A stretch of 64,000 nucleotides of DNA from Cuniculiplasma divulgatum (lineage in GTDB: Archaea > Thermoplasmatota > Thermoplasmata > Thermoplasmatales > Thermoplasmataceae), in the NCBI GenBank assembly GCA_031200235.1, contig CP133595.1, positions 620,001-684,000 of the forward strand, read 5' to 3'. Every line of letters begins with the position of its first letter. The stretch's first letter is position 1. Shown here in pieces: positions 27,099 to 35,801 of the stretch. Under the pieces are notes generated by a model that saw nothing but the letters and a program-made list of their open reading frames with translations, was not told the DNA's origin and made no database searches. The translations under genes were made by a program, and so were the position numbers.

Positions 27099-27715
27099 GC
27101 CTGCATCCTCCTTCTGACATCCTTCGTGGCGTTTTTGTATATCTCCAGGGCATCTTCCGTGAAGACCTTCACCTTCATCCTTTCACTTTCAGCATATTCA
27201 TGATCGCTCAGGGACTTCAGGTTGATCTCAACATTCTGCAGTGCTGCCCTGATTGATGCAAGAGAAAATTCCAGGGCTGAGCCGGCATCGGTAATTGCAC
27301 TGGAGTTTCCCTGCGCGGCAATGGCAGCGGCGAGCCTGAGTACCTGGCCAGCTGCCCCTGCAATCTTCCAGGGAACCTGTATTGCTCCCCTGGTGGCAAT
27401 GTCCATGGCCTCCCTTCTCCTCTTCTTTTCCTCCTCTGTTGATTTCGGCATTTTCCACGCTGCAAAGAGCCTGTTGAAGGCTGCCTCATCCTCCTCCATA
27501 AGGGATCTGAGATCTGCCGTCAGCTTCCTGCTCTTCTCCAGGACCTGCTTCATTGTCTCCTGGGCACCCTCATATCCTTTCTTGCCTATGGTGAGGCCGG
27601 CCACCATGCTGACAAGCGATGCCGCAACCACAGATACTGCTGCGCTGGCTGCCCCGCCACCGGGTGCAGGGCTTGGGCTTGCCAGCCGTTCCATAAAACT
27701 ATCCAGTGTTTCCAT
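27095..27715 (-). CDS. Formimidoyltetrahydrofolate cyclodeaminase family protein
   Basis: This 206-residue helical protein begins with the family hallmark SPSPAPGGGAASA and matches the C-terminal half of mammalian FTCD. Cyclodeaminases convert 5-formimino-tetrahydrofolate to methenyl-tetrahydrofolate with release of ammonia. It lies directly after the formiminotransferase gene with no bases between them and overlaps threonine dehydratase by 4 bases. The three-gene operon channels histidine- or purine-derived formimino groups into one-carbon metabolism. Which carrier is used in this archaeon is not clear. Confidence 0.9.
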   Translation of the reverse strand: METLDSFMERLASPSPAPGGGAASAAVSVVAASLVSMVAGLTIGKKGYEGAQETMKQVLEKSRKLTADLRSLMEEDEAAFNRLFAAWKMPKSTEEEKKRRREAMDIATRGAIQVPWKIAGAAGQVLRLAAAIAAQGNSSAITDAGSALEFSLASIRAALQNVEINLKSLSDHEYAESERMKVKVFTEDALEIYKNATKDVRRRMQA

Positions 27716-28615
27716 TTATTCACCCCACATCTTTGTTTCCAGAATCTGCTTTCTGCTGAACCCGCTCAACTGCAGATAGAAGCTGGCGGTTCCTGTTATG
27801 GCATCAAGCGGCGTGAGCCCTATGATCTCGGATTCAGCCACCGTGATTCCATATCTTGAGGCTTCAAGTTTCACCATTTCATACGCCCTGTAGATGGGTG
27901 TTTTCCTGAAATTTGTAAGATTCATGGATATCTGCACCATGTTCTTGTCATCAAGGAAAAAAGCAAGAGCTTTCACAAATGTGAAACCGCCGTCCCTGGC
28001 CCTGAGGGCACTGGCTATTTTCTTTCCCTTCTCCATGTCCGTTGTGTTAAGGTTAACGTTGTACGCTATTAGGAAATCCCTGGCACCGATTATGCTGGCT
28101 CCCGCACTGCCCACCTTTGCTAGCCCGAAATCCGGCTTCCACTTCTCCTCCCCTATGGCTTCCTTAAGCTGCTCATACTGGAAACTCTTGCTTCTTATGT
28201 TCTCAAGGCTCCGTCTGGATTCAACAGCGGCCGCCTCCCCATAGAGGTAAACTGGGATCTTGAGTTCCTCGCCAACCCTTTTCCCGAGCTCCCTTGCCAT
28301 TTCAATACATTCCTTCATGGTTACCCCTGAGACAGGGATAAAAGGTATAACATCTGATGCACCAAATCTGGGGTGCTCGCCCGAATGATGGTTCAGGTCT
28401 ATGAGTTCGGCGGCTCTCTTGATCCCCTGGAACGCCGCCTCAACAGCCCTTGATCCGTCGCTGAGGAATGTCACCACTGACCTGTTGTGGTTCTCATCCA
28501 TCTCGGAATCCAGTATTCTTACGGTTGGTACGGCGGCGATTGCCGCCACTATTTCATCAACTATCTTCCTGTCACGCCCTTCGCTGAAGTTTGGGACGCA
28601 CTCAACAAGGCTCAT
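27716..28615 (-). CDS. Glutamate formimidoyltransferase
   Basis: The 299-residue protein matches the N-terminal transferase half of FTCD: VECVPNFSEGRD at the start, DLNHHSGEHPRFGASDVIPF with catalytic histidine, and ARDFLIAYNVNLNT. It transfers the formimino group from formiminoglutamate to tetrahydrofolate in histidine degradation. In vertebrates it is fused to the cyclodeaminase; here they are adjacent separate genes. It is the first gene of the operon. No histidase or urocanase gene is in this window. Confidence 0.92.
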   Translation of the reverse strand: MSLVECVPNFSEGRDRKIVDEIVAAIAAVPTVRILDSEMDENHNRSVVTFLSDGSRAVEAAFQGIKRAAELIDLNHHSGEHPRFGASDVIPFIPVSGVTMKECIEMARELGKRVGEELKIPVYLYGEAAAVESRRSLENIRSKSFQYEQLKEAIGEEKWKPDFGLAKVGSAGASIIGARDFLIAYNVNLNTTDMEKGKKIASALRARDGGFTFVKALAFFLDDKNMVQISMNLTNFRKTPIYRAYEMVKLEASRYGITVAESEIIGLTPLDAITGTASFYLQLSGFSRKQILETKMWGE

Positions 28616-28825
28616 GGCTTCCCATCGCTAACACCAATATTAATGTTTGAACTCACTTTTCATCGATTGTTGCATCATGGTTCAGAATATATGAGGATCA
28701 TTGGCCGAACATAGGCGCAGAATCTCCCCGGATGGCCACTTTCATTGACATTTAACGCCGGATGCGTACTGTGTCAATAGATTTGCAATACACCAGTTTG
28801 TGGACAAAAAGCTTAATATGATCCA

Positions 28826-28879
28826 ACCTGGTATAAGCTTGGTTATCAGGTTGTATACCTGATTGTTTTCCGACCTGAT
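28826..28879 (+). promoter_or_regulatory. Repeated ACCTGAT/ATCAGGT boxes upstream of ribonucleotide reductase
   Basis: The 300-base gap before nrdJ holds three exact copies of one heptamer. ATCAGGT (28845-28851) and ACCTGAT (28857-28863) form a perfect inverted repeat with a 5-base spacer, and a further ACCTGAT sits at 28873-28879. A near copy, ACCTGGT, is at 28826-28832. TATA-like stretches lie between and beside them. The arrangement suits a dimeric or cooperative repressor of ribonucleotide reductase. It does not resemble the bacterial NrdR box. The rest of the gap (28616-28825) shows nothing I can name. Confidence 0.55.
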
Positions 28880-28918
28880 GAAGGAAAGATAAACAAAGAC
28901 TTTAGGTACTGCAACGGA

Positions 28919-31306
28919 ATGATAACGTTACCCGCAATAGGAGTTGGAGAAATGATTTCAGAGCATGAGTATAAGATAAAGAGAATAGACAAAAGAGACG
29001 GTACAGAGGTCGACTTTGACGTTACAAAGATTTCAAGGGCGATCTATAAGGCCATGCTCTCAGTGAAGGCAGGTTCCATGAAGGAAGCTGACGAGGTTGC
29101 TGATAAAGTTGTCAGGGAAGTTGAGAAGGAGACGCTGAGACCCACAGTCGAGCAGATCCAGGACAAGGTGGAACAGGTCCTGATGGCTTCCTCCAAGAAG
29201 GGCAACCGCTATAACGATGTTGCAAAGGCCTACATCCTTTACAGGGAAAAGAGAAGGACAATAAGGGAAGAAAAGGAGAGAATTGGGGTAAAGGATGACC
29301 TTAAGCTCTCAATAAATGCAGTTAAGACCCTTGAGGCAAGGTATCTGCTCAAGGATGAGGATGGGAAGATCGTTGAGACTCCGAGCCAGATGTTCAGGCG
29401 TGTGGCTAACCATGTTGGCATAGTGAATCTCCTTTATGATTACAGGACGTTCCAGAAGACAGGAAAACTCCCCAAGAACGGCAGGATTATAGGAAGCCTG
29501 GCAACCACGCAGATGGAGGTGCTTGAGAGGGCGTTTGGCCACCTCAGCCAGGAGGGACAGATCTCAGGCACATTCCAGGAATTCATGGAGTTTGTTCAGA
29601 CAAAGCCTACTTCCACCCCGGAGATAATTGATCAGTACTACAACGTCATGACAAGGCTGGAATTCGTTCCAAATTCACCCACCCTGATGAATGCCGGGGC
29701 AAGGCTTGGACAGCTTTCAGCCTGCTTCGTTCTCCCTGTTGGTGACAGCATAGAGGAGATTTTTGATGCCCTGAAGTACCAGGCGATGATACACAAATCT
29801 GGCGGAGGTACAGGTTTCTCATTCTCACGACTCAGGGAGAAGGACGATCTTGTTGGATCAACCAAGGGGGTTGCATCCGGTCCTGTGTCGTTCATGAAGA
29901 TATTCGACACAACCACGGATGTGATAAAGCAGGGTGGCAAGAGAAGAGGTGCGAACATGGGTATACTCAGATACGACCACCCCGATATAATGGAGTTCAT
30001 AATGAGCAAGGACTCTGAAAACACCATACTGAGCAATTTCAACATATCTGTGGGCATGACCGATGAGTTCTTTGAGAAACTTGACGCTGATGAGTATGTG
30101 GACCTCAGGAGCCCCAGGAGCGGAAAAATAGTGAGCCGCATCAAGGCCAGGAGCATGTGGGACACCATAATAAACAAGGCATGGCAGACGGCAGACCCCG
30201 GACTGATATTCCTGGATGAGATAAACAGGAAGAACCCGGTAAGGCACATAGCCGACATTGAGGCAACCAATCCATGTGGGGAACAGCCGCTCATGCCCTA
30301 TGAACCGTGCAACCTTGGTTCCATAAATCTTGGAAAGTTCGTGAAGGATGGTTCTGTGGACTGGGATCATTTGAGGGAGGTCATAAGGATTTCAACAAAA
30401 TTCCTTGATGATGTCATTGACGCCAATAAGTTCCCTGTTGAAAAAATAGAGAAGATGGCCAGGACTACCAGGAAGATAGGACTGGGATACATGGGATTCG
30501 CAGACCTGCTTGCTCTGCTTGGAATACCATACAACAGCGGTGATGGCCTGGAGATGGGTGAAAGAGTCATGAGCTTCCTTGAGAAAGAATCCCATGCCGA
30601 ATCCCACGATCTGGCTGAGGAACGCGGGGTTTTCCCTGGCTGGTACGGTTCCACGCATGAAAAGGAGGGAATCACCATGAGGAACTCCACCACAACAACC
30701 ATTGCGCCAACCGGAACAATCTCCATAATTGCAAACTGTTCCTCTTCCATTGAGCCGCTGTTCGCAATTGCCTTTGTCAGGCATGTCCTGAACGGCCAGG
30801 AGCTCATGGAGGTGAATCCAATATTTGAGCAGATGCTCAAGGACAGGAACCTGTATTCCGAGGATCTCATGCATGAGGTTGCAGTCACGGGAAATCTCCA
30901 CAATATTGCCCTTCCCGATGACATCAAGAGAGTGTTCGTCACGGCACATGAGATAGACCCGGAATGGCATGTGCTCATGCAGGCAACATTCCAGAGATAC
31001 TGCGATTCAGGCGTTTCAAAGACCATAAACCTGCCGTCCACGGCCACGCCAGAGGACATCGCCAAGGCTTACCTGATGGCACACGAACTTCACTGCAAGG
31101 GAATAACGGTATACAGGGACAGGAGCAAGACGGAGCAGGTTCTCTACTCCGGAACGCAGGCTGCAAAGAAAGCCAGGAAGCCTGATCCCAAGAAGCCTGA
31201 GGCAGAGAAGCAGACCATAGAACTCATGACAAAGGTGCCTGACAAATACCTGAAGCTTGAGGCAACATTTGACCCTGCCTGCCCCACCGGAAAATGTGAC
31301 AAGTAA
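28919..31306 (+). CDS. nrdJ: Ribonucleoside-diphosphate reductase, adenosylcobalamin-dependent (class II)
   Basis: This 795-residue protein has an N-terminal ATP-cone (KIKRIDKRDG through about residue 105), which gives allosteric control by ATP/dATP, then the catalytic barrel. Visible catalytic features are GQLSACFVLP, the KSGGGTGFSFSRLR loop, the radical cysteine region NPCGEQ, and PTGTISIIANCSSSIEP. The C-terminus carries CPTGKC, a likely redox-shuttle pair. Class II enzymes make deoxynucleotides with or without oxygen and need B12. Two starts are possible: ATG 28919, or ATG 28952 preceded by a GGAG sequence. Regulatory repeats lie just upstream. Confidence 0.94.
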   Translation: MITLPAIGVGEMISEHEYKIKRIDKRDGTEVDFDVTKISRAIYKAMLSVKAGSMKEADEVADKVVREVEKETLRPTVEQIQDKVEQVLMASSKKGNRYNDVAKAYILYREKRRTIREEKERIGVKDDLKLSINAVKTLEARYLLKDEDGKIVETPSQMFRRVANHVGIVNLLYDYRTFQKTGKLPKNGRIIGSLATTQMEVLERAFGHLSQEGQISGTFQEFMEFVQTKPTSTPEIIDQYYNVMTRLEFVPNSPTLMNAGARLGQLSACFVLPVGDSIEEIFDALKYQAMIHKSGGGTGFSFSRLREKDDLVGSTKGVASGPVSFMKIFDTTTDVIKQGGKRRGANMGILRYDHPDIMEFIMSKDSENTILSNFNISVGMTDEFFEKLDADEYVDLRSPRSGKIVSRIKARSMWDTIINKAWQTADPGLIFLDEINRKNPVRHIADIEATNPCGEQPLMPYEPCNLGSINLGKFVKDGSVDWDHLREVIRISTKFLDDVIDANKFPVEKIEKMARTTRKIGLGYMGFADLLALLGIPYNSGDGLEMGERVMSFLEKESHAESHDLAEERGVFPGWYGSTHEKEGITMRNSTTTTIAPTGTISIIANCSSSIEPLFAIAFVRHVLNGQELMEVNPIFEQMLKDRNLYSEDLMHEVAVTGNLHNIALPDDIKRVFVTAHEIDPEWHVLMQATFQRYCDSGVSKTINLPSTATPEDIAKAYLMAHELHCKGITVYRDRSKTEQVLYSGTQAAKKARKPDPKKPEAEKQTIELMTKVPDKYLKLEATFDPACPTGKCDK

Positions 31307-31320
31307 TCACATTTTCTGGC

Positions 31321-32499
31321 TCACAATCTTTTTACAACCATCCCGTTTGCCATCCCTCCACCCTCACATATGGCAATCAAACCGGTTCTCTTGTTTTTTA
31401 TTTCCAGCGCATTGATCATTGTTGAGAGCACCCTTGTGCCTGTTGCACCAAGGGGATGGCCCATAGCAATTGCCCCACCCAGTACATTCAGACGGTCCAG
31501 TGGAACATCGAATTCTTCCTGCCAGGCCATAACAACAGGTGCAAATGCTTCGTTGACCTCGAACAGGTCAATTTCTGATATATCCAATCCTGACCTTGAA
31601 AGCACTTTCTTTGTCACCGGAATTGGTCCTGTTAGCATTGTGACAGGATCAACACCAACTGCCCCCATGGACAAGATCTCCGCACGGGGCTTCAGGTTGT
31701 ATTTCTCCACAGCTTCCTCCGACGCAATAGCTGAGATGCTTGCGCCATCTGAAATCTGGCTGGAGTTCCCTGCAGTTATGAGCGTCAGGCCACGGAATGC
31801 TGGGGGAAGGGATTTCATCTTTTCCAGGTCCGGATTGGCCCTGACACCTTCATCATGATCAAGAATTGTGACAATCTCACCATCGCCCGTGACGTCAGCC
31901 TGCACCGGCATGAGTTCCTGCGCAATCATGTCTCTGGAGGCGGCAGCCTTGACGTGGCTCATGTAACTGAATTCATCCAGCTCATCTCGGTGGAATCCAT
32001 ACTTCTTCGCAATAAGTTCCGCGCCATAAGCCTGGCTGAACCATTCCTTATCCAGTCCGTATCGCATTGCTAGACCAAGTGTTATTGGATTTCCGGTGCT
32101 GTTAATAGTGCTCCCCATGGGAACACGTGACATTGATTCTACGCCTCCAGCCATTATGAGGTCTTCAGTTCTTGAAATCACCGCCTGAGCAGCGAATGAG
32201 ACTGCCTGGAGACTGGATCCGCACTGTCTGTCTATGGTGGTTCCTGGCACAGATTCAGGCATTCCTGCAGAGAGCCATGCGTTCCTTGCAATATTGAAGC
32301 CCTGATCGCCGGCCTGCGTGACGCATCCCACAATAAAGTCATCGTACGACTCCGGAAGTACGCCAATCCTTTTCACCTCTCCCTTCAGGAGATTCCCAAG
32401 AAGATCCACCGGGTGGATTTCCTTCAGTGATCCATTTCTCTTCCCGATTGGCGTCCTGATGGCGTCCACAATATATGCCTTTCCGATCTCTTTACTCAT
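31321..32499 (-). CDS. Acetyl-CoA acetyltransferase (thiolase)
   Basis: The protein has 392 residues from the ATG at 32499, chosen because GAGGTG lies six bases upstream on the minus strand; the open frame goes on to 32517. The nucleophile is Cys93 (IDRQCGSSLQA). The second set of active-site residues is GGAIAMGHPLGATGTR and CEGGGMANG near the end. It is a type II thiolase that either condenses acetyl-CoA to acetoacetyl-CoA or cleaves beta-ketoacyl-CoA. Unlike many archaeal scaffolded thiolases it has no adjacent HMG-CoA synthase or DUF35 gene, so a degradative role is plausible, for example after the isobutyryl-CoA mutase. Confidence 0.92.
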   Translation of the reverse strand: MSKEIGKAYIVDAIRTPIGKRNGSLKEIHPVDLLGNLLKGEVKRIGVLPESYDDFIVGCVTQAGDQGFNIARNAWLSAGMPESVPGTTIDRQCGSSLQAVSFAAQAVISRTEDLIMAGGVESMSRVPMGSTINSTGNPITLGLAMRYGLDKEWFSQAYGAELIAKKYGFHRDELDEFSYMSHVKAAASRDMIAQELMPVQADVTGDGEIVTILDHDEGVRANPDLEKMKSLPPAFRGLTLITAGNSSQISDGASISAIASEEAVEKYNLKPRAEILSMGAVGVDPVTMLTGPIPVTKKVLSRSGLDISEIDLFEVNEAFAPVVMAWQEEFDVPLDRLNVLGGAIAMGHPLGATGTRVLSTMINALEIKNKRTGLIAICEGGGMANGMVVKRL

Positions 32500-32596
32500 T
32501 TTTTTCACCTCTGCCATTCCGTGTACAATTATCCATCTTCACAAAATCCAGTGCATGCTTTCCCAGGACTTTCACAATACTGTCAGTTACAGGCAT
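32492..32596 (-). CDS. Possible 34-residue leader peptide overlapping the thiolase start
   Basis: A short frame starts at the ATG of 32596 and ends in a TAA at 32492, eight bases inside the thiolase gene. A TATA-like TTAATATAC at about 32628-32636 predicts transcription start near 32604, so this ATG would be the first codon of a nearly leaderless mRNA. The thiolase would then be translated by coupling through its own GAGGTG site, which lies inside this frame. The peptide is basic and has no recognisable domain. It may simply be untranslated leader. Confidence 0.3.
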   Translation of the reverse strand: MPVTDSIVKVLGKHALDFVKMDNCTRNGRGEKNE

Positions 32597-32840
32597 ATCG
32601 CTCAACTTTCTGAAACATGATAAAGTGTATATTAACTTCTTTGCCGGTGAGATACCGGAGTGACCTGCATAATATGGTGTCAAGGAAGGCAAATTGCACC
32701 GGAACTGGGGATATGCCTTAAGATTGAGGCCAATGACATTTTATGCTGTCATTATTGGCATGCTGCTTTTCAGGCATTATTCCATAAGGCTACAAGAAAG
32801 GCAAAAATAAATATTGTCTGACTCAATCGCCTACCTCTAG

Positions 32841-32925
32841 GCAGGGGTTGTCGAGATTGGTCAAAGGCGCCAGATTGAGGGTCTGGTTCCGTAGGGATAC
32901 GTGGGTTCAAATCCCATCCCCTGCA
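32841..32925 (+). tRNA. tRNA-Leu (anticodon GAG)
   Basis: The acceptor stem GCAGGGG pairs with CCCCTGC. The anticodon stem is CCAGA/TCTGG around the loop TTGAGGG, giving anticodon GAG and reading CUC/CUU leucine codons. A long variable arm (TTCCGTAGGGATAC) marks a class II tRNA. The T-arm is GTGGG-TTCAAAT-CCCAT. No CCA is encoded, and I see no intron. A TATA-like AAATAAATATT at about 32805-32815 lies upstream. An AT-rich cluster of unusual genes follows. Confidence 0.93.
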
Positions 32926-33271
32926 TACCTATAAAAGTCCAAAGCAGTGTAAATCAAAACCAAATCTTGCAGGCTTTCTTTAAATAACCAGGTTTCGATT
33001 TCTGGGATATATTAATGTTAAAATAAAAATAAGCACAGTGATCGGGAAAGAGATCACCGGAAAGACCACTATCTGAAATGTATCTATGGACACCCTCAAC
33101 CTTGGATATAAAGGCCTGGTTTCTTGCTGACCCTGTGGCATACCCTAAGGTGGGTCTTACTGACTCATTGGACACATTTCATTATCACAGTGAAACGGTA
33201 AATAAGGGTAAAGGAAGGGGGTAACTGATTGCAACGTGTAAATGAGTGCAGAGACATTAATTATCTTGAAT
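32926..33271. other. Gene-poor interval downstream of tRNA-Leu
   Basis: This interval holds no gene I can support. A 73-codon minus-strand frame (32954-33175) has no recognisable features and contains a TATA-like sequence in its middle. A perfect 6-base stem, GTGATC (33038-33043) with GATCAC (33052-33057), could form a short hairpin. Position next to a tRNA and before an AT-rich cluster makes it a possible scar of an integrated element. Confidence 0.4.
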
Positions 33272-34243
33272 CTACATTAGATAATGTATAAATTTATATA
33301 TTAAGAAAAACCAACTTATGGGCATAAGAATTAGAACATATACTAAAAATAGCTCGGTCATAGAAACAATCAATCTCCTCTTTATGGATATTAAGCCACT
33401 TGGGAATCGTGCTATTCCTAACGAAATGATAGACAACAACTCAGTTGTGGACATTATGCCAAATAAAGAAAGGTTATTGAAGTGAAAATAAGTTATAACT
33501 ATTAGGAGGGGGAAAAGAATGGCGAACCAAGTTATTCCGCCTACAATAGTACGGACTTCCTTATCTGGAAAAACAGTATATAAAAGCAAGATTGATTGAA
33601 TCCCTGTTTGACTCCTCCTTCTTCCGGATATACTTAAAGAAAAGTTATGTTGATTTACATCGTAATGGAAATTATCTTCGATACTAACATCTTGGATATC
33701 ATTCCCATTTTTATCTCTCGCAAACAAAACTGGTTCGTATTCATGAGTAACTCCTTCTTCAAAATCGAATGAAACACTTAATGTTTCATTGGCAAAAAAA
33801 CTGATAACAACATTAAAAAAAGGAGCCCTGTAAAGTGGCAAGAAGCTTACCGTCCTATCAGATATGTTCTTCTCGGGATCTTCATACTCTAAATACCGAA
33901 GTTTTATCACATAATATTCCTGCGGTTGAATTGGTCTTGAAAGAACCATCCATGCCAGAAATATTTCATCTGTGTCTAGTTTTGCTTTAATACCCTCTGC
34001 TAATCTATTTCTAATATCCTCCTTAGTGAGAAATGGGATTAAATTACCTTCCTCATCAATAATAGAGAGACCACTTCTGAATTCTTCCATTTCCAGTGCT
34101 ATTTCAGATAATGGCGATTTGCCAGTATTGAATAGAGTGATTGTCTCCATGACCTCACGTCTGAGCAGACCGCCAGTGTGATTTAAATTAATTCTACGAG
34201 ATGCAATGCTAAGTTCTGATGGATAAGAAAAAATGCAAATCAC
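33272..34243 (-). CDS. Hypothetical membrane-anchored protein, AT-rich gene
   Basis: I do not recognise this 323-residue protein. It begins with a short hydrophobic segment (VICIFSYPSELSIA) that looks like the end of a signal sequence. A beta-rich extracellular-type region follows (about 20-225), then three or four hydrophobic helices at the C-terminus (about 232-252, 262-280, 297-323). The gene is visibly richer in A and T than its neighbours and uses AT-ending codons, which suggests transfer. The start codon at 34243 is a GTG. Upstream, the frame stays open back to a TAA at 34262-34264 that ends a 54-residue frame in the same phase. The true N-terminus is therefore uncertain. Confidence 0.6.
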   Translation of the reverse strand: MICIFSYPSELSIASRRINLNHTGGLLRREVMETITLFNTGKSPLSEIALEMEEFRSGLSIIDEEGNLIPFLTKEDIRNRLAEGIKAKLDTDEIFLAWMVLSRPIQPQEYYVIKLRYLEYEDPEKNISDRTVSFLPLYRAPFFNVVISFFANETLSVSFDFEEGVTHEYEPVLFARDKNGNDIQDVSIEDNFHYDVNQHNFSLSISGRRRSQTGIQSILLLYTVFPDKEVRTIVGGITWFAILFPLLIVITYFHFNNLSLFGIMSTTELLSIISLGIARFPSGLISIKRRLIVSMTELFLVYVLILMPISWFFLIYKFIHYLM

Positions 34244-34261
34244 CAGAAAGACTGAAAGATT

Positions 34262-34426
34262 TTACCTCTTCTTGTATGTTAATGTCTTTACGTCTCCATT
34301 TTCAAGTTCCACCTTTACATATGATGGAATTAACGGAAACACCTTTATTCCTTTTTTATATTTAGATGGAGCTCGGGTTATTATAATTCTTTTAGCTCCT
34401 TTTATATCGGAGAAATATTTTGTCAT
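34262..34426 (-). CDS. Small basic hypothetical protein, 54 residues
   Basis: A short frame runs from the ATG at 34426 to a TAA at 34262. The peptide is lysine-rich, with a pattern resembling small beta-strand proteins (VKVELENGDVKTLTYKKR at the end). It is AT-rich like the next gene. Its stop codon is in the same frame as the downstream 323-residue gene, only 18 bases before that gene's GTG. It is either a separate small protein co-transcribed with the membrane protein or the N-terminal piece of a gene broken by a stop. Confidence 0.45.
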   Translation of the reverse strand: MTKYFSDIKGAKRIIITRAPSKYKKGIKVFPLIPSYVKVELENGDVKTLTYKKR

Positions 34427-34485
34427 ACAAAATAGATAGTAGACAGAGTAATAATAATTTTCTCAATTTGGACAATGTCGTTTTT

Positions 34486-35007
34486 TCACTGGTTGAACTG
34501 GAATGTATCATTCTGTCTCTGGCTGGACGGTTCCACCCACCACTTGCCGAACAATACTCCCAGTATGTATCCGTAAATAACCACTGAAACCAGGCCTGCA
34601 ACAACCGTCAGAACATAATAGGTGTTCCCGTATTCGCTTCTGCTCAAAAGACCAAGCAGTACGTCAAAGAGAATCCACAATATTAAACCGAAGGCTATCC
34701 CCTTGACCTTATCATTTCTCCCAGGTATTCTGTGCACTGCAACACCAAAGATTGCGCCAAGTATCAGGCCTCCTATGATTCCCTCGATTATAAGCCCAAC
34801 AGGCGCAATTGTCACTTCAGAATTATATATAGAAGACGCCGAAATGGTTATGGCAGAGGTCGAGAACTCTTTCGCATAAACACTCAGAGCAGACATTATA
34901 CTTGATTTTTCAACATAAAGTATAATTTCTGTAAGAACCGCAAGTACTGCCCCATAAAGAATACCGGCAACAGCGCCGGCTTTCGCTCCTGTTGAACCTC
35001 TTCCCAT
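34486..35007 (-). CDS. Hypothetical multi-pass membrane protein
   Basis: From the ATG at 35007 the protein has 173 residues with four hydrophobic segments (about 10-30, 65-90, 102-122, 133-158), glycine-rich in the manner of small membrane proteins. The frame is open upstream to 35094, but a TATA-like TTTATACATG about 30 bases before 35007 favours this start. I see no catalytic motif. It lies in the AT-rich patch after tRNA-Leu, though its own composition is closer to the chromosome than that of the 323-residue gene. Confidence 0.7.
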   Translation of the reverse strand: MGRGSTGAKAGAVAGILYGAVLAVLTEIILYVEKSSIMSALSVYAKEFSTSAITISASSIYNSEVTIAPVGLIIEGIIGGLILGAIFGVAVHRIPGRNDKVKGIAFGLILWILFDVLLGLLSRSEYGNTYYVLTVVAGLVSVVIYGYILGVLFGKWWVEPSSQRQNDTFQFNQ

Positions 35008-35205
35008 TTCAATCAATGATATATAACATTCGCATGTATAAATATTATTCCATCTTCCCTGTTCGTCAACACGGGGTGCGATTCTATTAAGCAAACAACG
35101 GAATGATGAAGGTAGAATTCAAGGAAGAAAATTAGAGATGATGTAAACTCATCGGCCACAGAAAATAAAAAAAATTATGATGGCAAACAGAGATACCTGC
35201 GCTGC

Positions 35206-35784
35206 TTATGGTGGAGCAGCCAGATGTCCGTTCAGAGCCATGTAACCTATGACCAGCGCAAATATTGTGCCTATCCCAAGGATTATCCACTCAACATAGT
35301 ATATGGATTTCCTTGATCCTTCGGGCTTGATGTAGGCAATTGGAGCCAGAAGGGCGCCGATACCATCAAAGAGATATAGTCCCAGTGCTGTTATGAGGTC
35401 CTGTCCAGTCTCAAGCTTCAGCTCAACTATGCTGTATGCCCCAACAAGCACGTAAATTCCCATCAGGAGGAATAGCATTGGTACCATGCCCAGATGCATG
35501 TTCTTATAAACCATCACTGCGGATACCATAAGGAGAAGCCCAAACAGAAGCAGAGGATCGCCAAACAGCATATTGTAAGGAGTTCCAAAGCTGGTCATTG
35601 GCCAGGCAAAGGACATGTAAAACCCGCTTATGAAGTCAAAGAAACCTATTGCCAGAGCTGGCACCACAAGGTTTCGTATCTGTTCCTCGTTTCCCCTCGC
35701 CTTGAAATAGTAATAGAAGGCTCCCAGGAAAGTTCCCATTGCAAGTCCTATCAGCATTACTGCCAACGGATCAACAAATGTCAT
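35206..35784 (-). CDS. DUF981-family membrane protein
   Basis: The 192-residue protein (ATG at 35784) has six hydrophobic segments. It matches my memory of DUF981, a family found in Thermoplasmatales and Sulfolobales, in its FVDPLAVMLIGLAMGTFLGA beginning and the FGDPLLLFGLLLM segment. Function is unknown. It is divergent from the H+-ATPase gene across 287 bases that hold three related repeats, so the two may be co-regulated. An upstream frame extension to 35850 has no support. Confidence 0.75.
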   Translation of the reverse strand: MTFVDPLAVMLIGLAMGTFLGAFYYYFKARGNEEQIRNLVVPALAIGFFDFISGFYMSFAWPMTSFGTPYNMLFGDPLLLFGLLLMVSAVMVYKNMHLGMVPMLFLLMGIYVLVGAYSIVELKLETGQDLITALGLYLFDGIGALLAPIAYIKPEGSRKSIYYVEWIILGIGTIFALVIGYMALNGHLAAPP

Positions 35785-35801
35785 TTTATCACCAACATAA
35801 A

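Noticed and set aside
29638-30294. 218-codon frame antisense to nrdJ
   Set aside because: Opposite strand of a strongly conserved gene, methionine- and serine-rich, no domain.
32954-33175. 73-codon frame on the minus strand after tRNA-Leu
   Set aside because: No recognisable domain, no good promoter, and a TATA-like stretch in its middle. It may be noise or a fossil.
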